From Saprospiraceae bacterium (GTDB lineage: Bacteria; Bacteroidota; Bacteroidia; Chitinophagales; Saprospiraceae): a stretch of DNA of 5,414 nucleotides. The stretch spans positions 1 through 5,414 of the forward strand of contig SKYC01000237.1 of assembly GCA_007128085.1 (NCBI GenBank), given 5' to 3'. Numbering within the stretch: the first letter of the stretch is position 1; every line of letters begins with the position of its first letter. Below are positions 3,910 to 5,414 of the stretch, piece after piece. The notes beneath the pieces are model-generated. The model was given only the letters and a program-made list of their open reading frames with translations, made no database searches and was not told the origin of the DNA. Both the position numbers and the translations under genes were made by a program.

Positions 3910-5414
3910 ATGAAAAAGCTTTTACTTTTTACCGCCTTCCTGACTTTTACAACAGTCAGTGTTTTTGGACAAAATACTCTCACGCCCGAACTCCTATGGA
4001 AGTTGGAGCGGCTGAGCCTGCAGGATATGTCTCCCGATGGTAAGTGGGTGGTATATGGACAGGCGAGATTTGAGGTATCCGAAAACAAGGGCCAACAAGA
4101 CCTCTTTTTGTTGTCCACAGAAGACGGGAGTTCAAAAAGAATTACTGCTTTCGAATCCTATGAGGGCAATGCGCAGTTTAGGCCGGACGGAAAGAAAATC
4201 GGCTTTTTAATGGGCGGCTATCTGTGGGAAATGAATCCCGACGGTACGGATAAGAATAAAATATCCGATTTCACCATGCAGGGGTTTAAATACGCACCCT
4301 CCGGTGACCGAATTCTCTTTTATAAGGAGGTGCAATACGGAAAGACTACCGAAGACCACCATCCCGATTTGCCAAAAGCAGAGGCCAGAATTATTGACGA
4401 CCTCATGTACAGACATTGGGATCAATGGTACGAGGGAAAACACAGGAATGTTTTTTATATGGACTATAAGGATGGCGAGCTGGAAGGAGAATATACCAAT
4501 ATCATGGAAGAACCCTACGACAGCCCGATGAAACCTTTTGGGGGACTCTCTCAGGTCAATTGGAGTCCCGATGGAACCCAAATTGTGTATACCTGTAAAA
4601 AGAAAAGTGGAGTCGACTACACCTTATCGACCAATTCCAATATCTACCTCTACAATATCGAAAATGGTCAAACCAGCAATCTATCGGAGGGAAATGAAGG
4701 CTATGACCGGGATGCTGTTTTTTCTCCGGATGGCAGATATCTTGCGTGGAACAGCCTGGAAAGGGACGGCTACGAATCGGATCGGTACCGCATTCATTTA
4801 CTGAATATAGAAACAGGGGAAAAGAGAGAATTGACCGAGGGATGGGAAATGAATGCGAGAGGCCCTCAATTCAGCAATGACGGAGAGACGATTTATTTTA
4901 CCAGTGGGGTAGAAGCTACCTTCCAGATATTCTCCGTGGACATTGAAAGTGGTGAAAGGAGACAAATCACCGATGGCATTCACAACTACTACGGCTTTGC
5001 GACTCACAACGATTTTTTAATCGGTGAAAAGTCGACCATGTCCATGCCCAACGAGTTGTTTAAAGTGGACATCCAAACAGGTGTAGAGGAACAGATCACG
5101 CATGCCAATACCGACCTGCTTAGCAACATTGAACTTGGAGAGGTTAAGAGCGAATGGGTAGAGACGACCGATGGAAAGCAAATGCTGGTGTGGATGATCT
5201 ATCCTCCCGGTTTTGATCCCGATAAAAAATACCCGACCATACTGTATTGTCAGGGAGGCCCTCAGTCCCCGGTAAGCCAGTTTTTTTCCTACCGATGGAA
5301 CTTCCAGATGATGGTATCTGATGGGTATATTGTGGTGGCACCCAACCGACGAGGACTGCCCTCTTTCGGACTGGAGTGGAACGAGGACATCAGCGGCGAT
5401 TGGGGAGGCCAGGC
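3910..5414 (+). CDS. Secreted S9-family serine peptidase, C-terminus beyond window
   Basis: This is the first 501 codons of a prolyl-oligopeptidase-clan (S9) dipeptidyl or acylaminoacyl peptidase; the frame stays open to the window end. The start gives MKKLLLFTAFLTFTTVSVFG then Q21, a typical signal peptide probably cut after Gly20, so it acts in the periplasm or outside. Residues about 25-410 form a beta-propeller with repeated blade motifs: SPDGKWVVY (41), RPDGKKIGF (91), APSGDRILF (129), SPDGTQIVY (219), SPDGRYLAW (272) and SNDGETIYF (322). The alpha/beta-hydrolase domain starts near 415; YPTILYCQGGPQSP (441-454) is the oxyanion-strand motif, with QGGP where many relatives have HGGP, and NRRGLPSFGLEW (479-490) follows. 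The catalytic Ser, Asp and His lie beyond the window. DLPKAEARIIDDLMYRHWDQ (153-172) recalls bacterial DPP5-type enzymes. The role is probably release of dipeptides from extracellular peptides. The ATG is preceded by an A-rich leader without Shine-Dalgarno. Confidence 0.9.
   Translation, partial: MKKLLLFTAFLTFTTVSVFGQNTLTPELLWKLERLSLQDMSPDGKWVVYGQARFEVSENKGQQDLFLLSTEDGSSKRITAFESYEGNAQFRPDGKKIGFLMGGYLWEMNPDGTDKNKISDFTMQGFKYAPSGDRILFYKEVQYGKTTEDHHPDLPKAEARIIDDLMYRHWDQWYEGKHRNVFYMDYKDGELEGEYTNIMEEPYDSPMKPFGGLSQVNWSPDGTQIVYTCKKKSGVDYTLSTNSNIYLYNIENGQTSNLSEGNEGYDRDAVFSPDGRYLAWNSLERDGYESDRYRIHLLNIETGEKRELTEGWEMNARGPQFSNDGETIYFTSGVEATFQIFSVDIESGERRQITDGIHNYYGFATHNDFLIGEKSTMSMPNELFKVDIQTGVEEQITHANTDLLSNIELGEVKSEWVETTDGKQMLVWMIYPPGFDPDKKYPTILYCQGGPQSPVSQFFSYRWNFQMMVSDGYIVVAPNRRGLPSFGLEWNEDISGDWGGQ

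Noticed and set aside
4207..4581. Minus- and plus-strand short open frames inside the S9 peptidase
   Set aside because: The peptidase frame runs uninterrupted from 3910 to the window end with signal peptide and propeller motifs; the others are shadows.

Overview
The window looks like a piece of a Bacteroidota chromosome, possibly from a Saprospiria/Lewinella-like or related environmental lineage; the phylum is fairly safe, the finer placement is a guess. The evidence is that none of the four gene starts has a Shine-Dalgarno sequence (they have A/T-rich leaders instead), that a perfect Bacteroidota -7 promoter box (TATATTTG) lies before the last gene, that the proteins look like Bacteroidota family members, and that one long intergenic region is packed with degenerate short-phrase repeats. 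All four genes read on the + strand.

Region 1 (1-2073) is a two-gene unit. An AT-rich leader with two inverted repeats (7-43 and 81-97) precedes a GshB-like ATP-grasp ligase (116-1105). Its stop codon overlaps the start of an AstE/aspartoacylase-family zinc amidohydrolase (1102-2073) by 4 bp (ATGA). One enzyme should form an amide or peptide bond at the expense of ATP and the other should hydrolyse an N-acyl amino acid or related amide. Their translational coupling suggests one small-molecule pathway whose substrate cannot be read from the sequence.

Region 2 (2074-2999) has a 128-bp spacer with two mutually exclusive inverted pairings and a 12-bp hairpin ending 13 nt before the next start codon. 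It is followed by a thioredoxin-domain protein with a helical C-terminal part and a tail like that of CnoX/YbbN, the GroEL-associated chaperone-redoxin (2202-2999).

Region 3 (3000-3909) is a 910-bp non-coding stretch. From left to right it contains a T-run after cnoX, a 14-bp GC-rich hairpin, a short palindrome, a GTCGAAAG-type tract, a 106-nt C-free G/A-rich tract with a perfect 36-bp tandem duplication, an AAATCA periodic tract, a second copy of the palindrome, a CAATTTTC-type tract and a 7-bp CCAATCA array. Then come the promoter box, an AAATTTAC/GTAAATTT dyad at the predicted transcript start, and a leader with a possible 29-codon upstream ORF. It looks like a mosaic of decayed intergenic repeat families, not a gene.

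Region 4 (3910-5414) is the first 501 codons of a secreted S9-family serine peptidase (dipeptidyl/acylaminoacyl-peptidase type): a signal peptide, a beta-propeller and the beginning of the alpha/beta-hydrolase domain. The window ends before the catalytic serine.

I do not see a clear new defence or mobile system. The best leads are the coupled ligase/deacylase pair, with its unusual DLNH motif, and the layered repeat architecture of the intergenic region.
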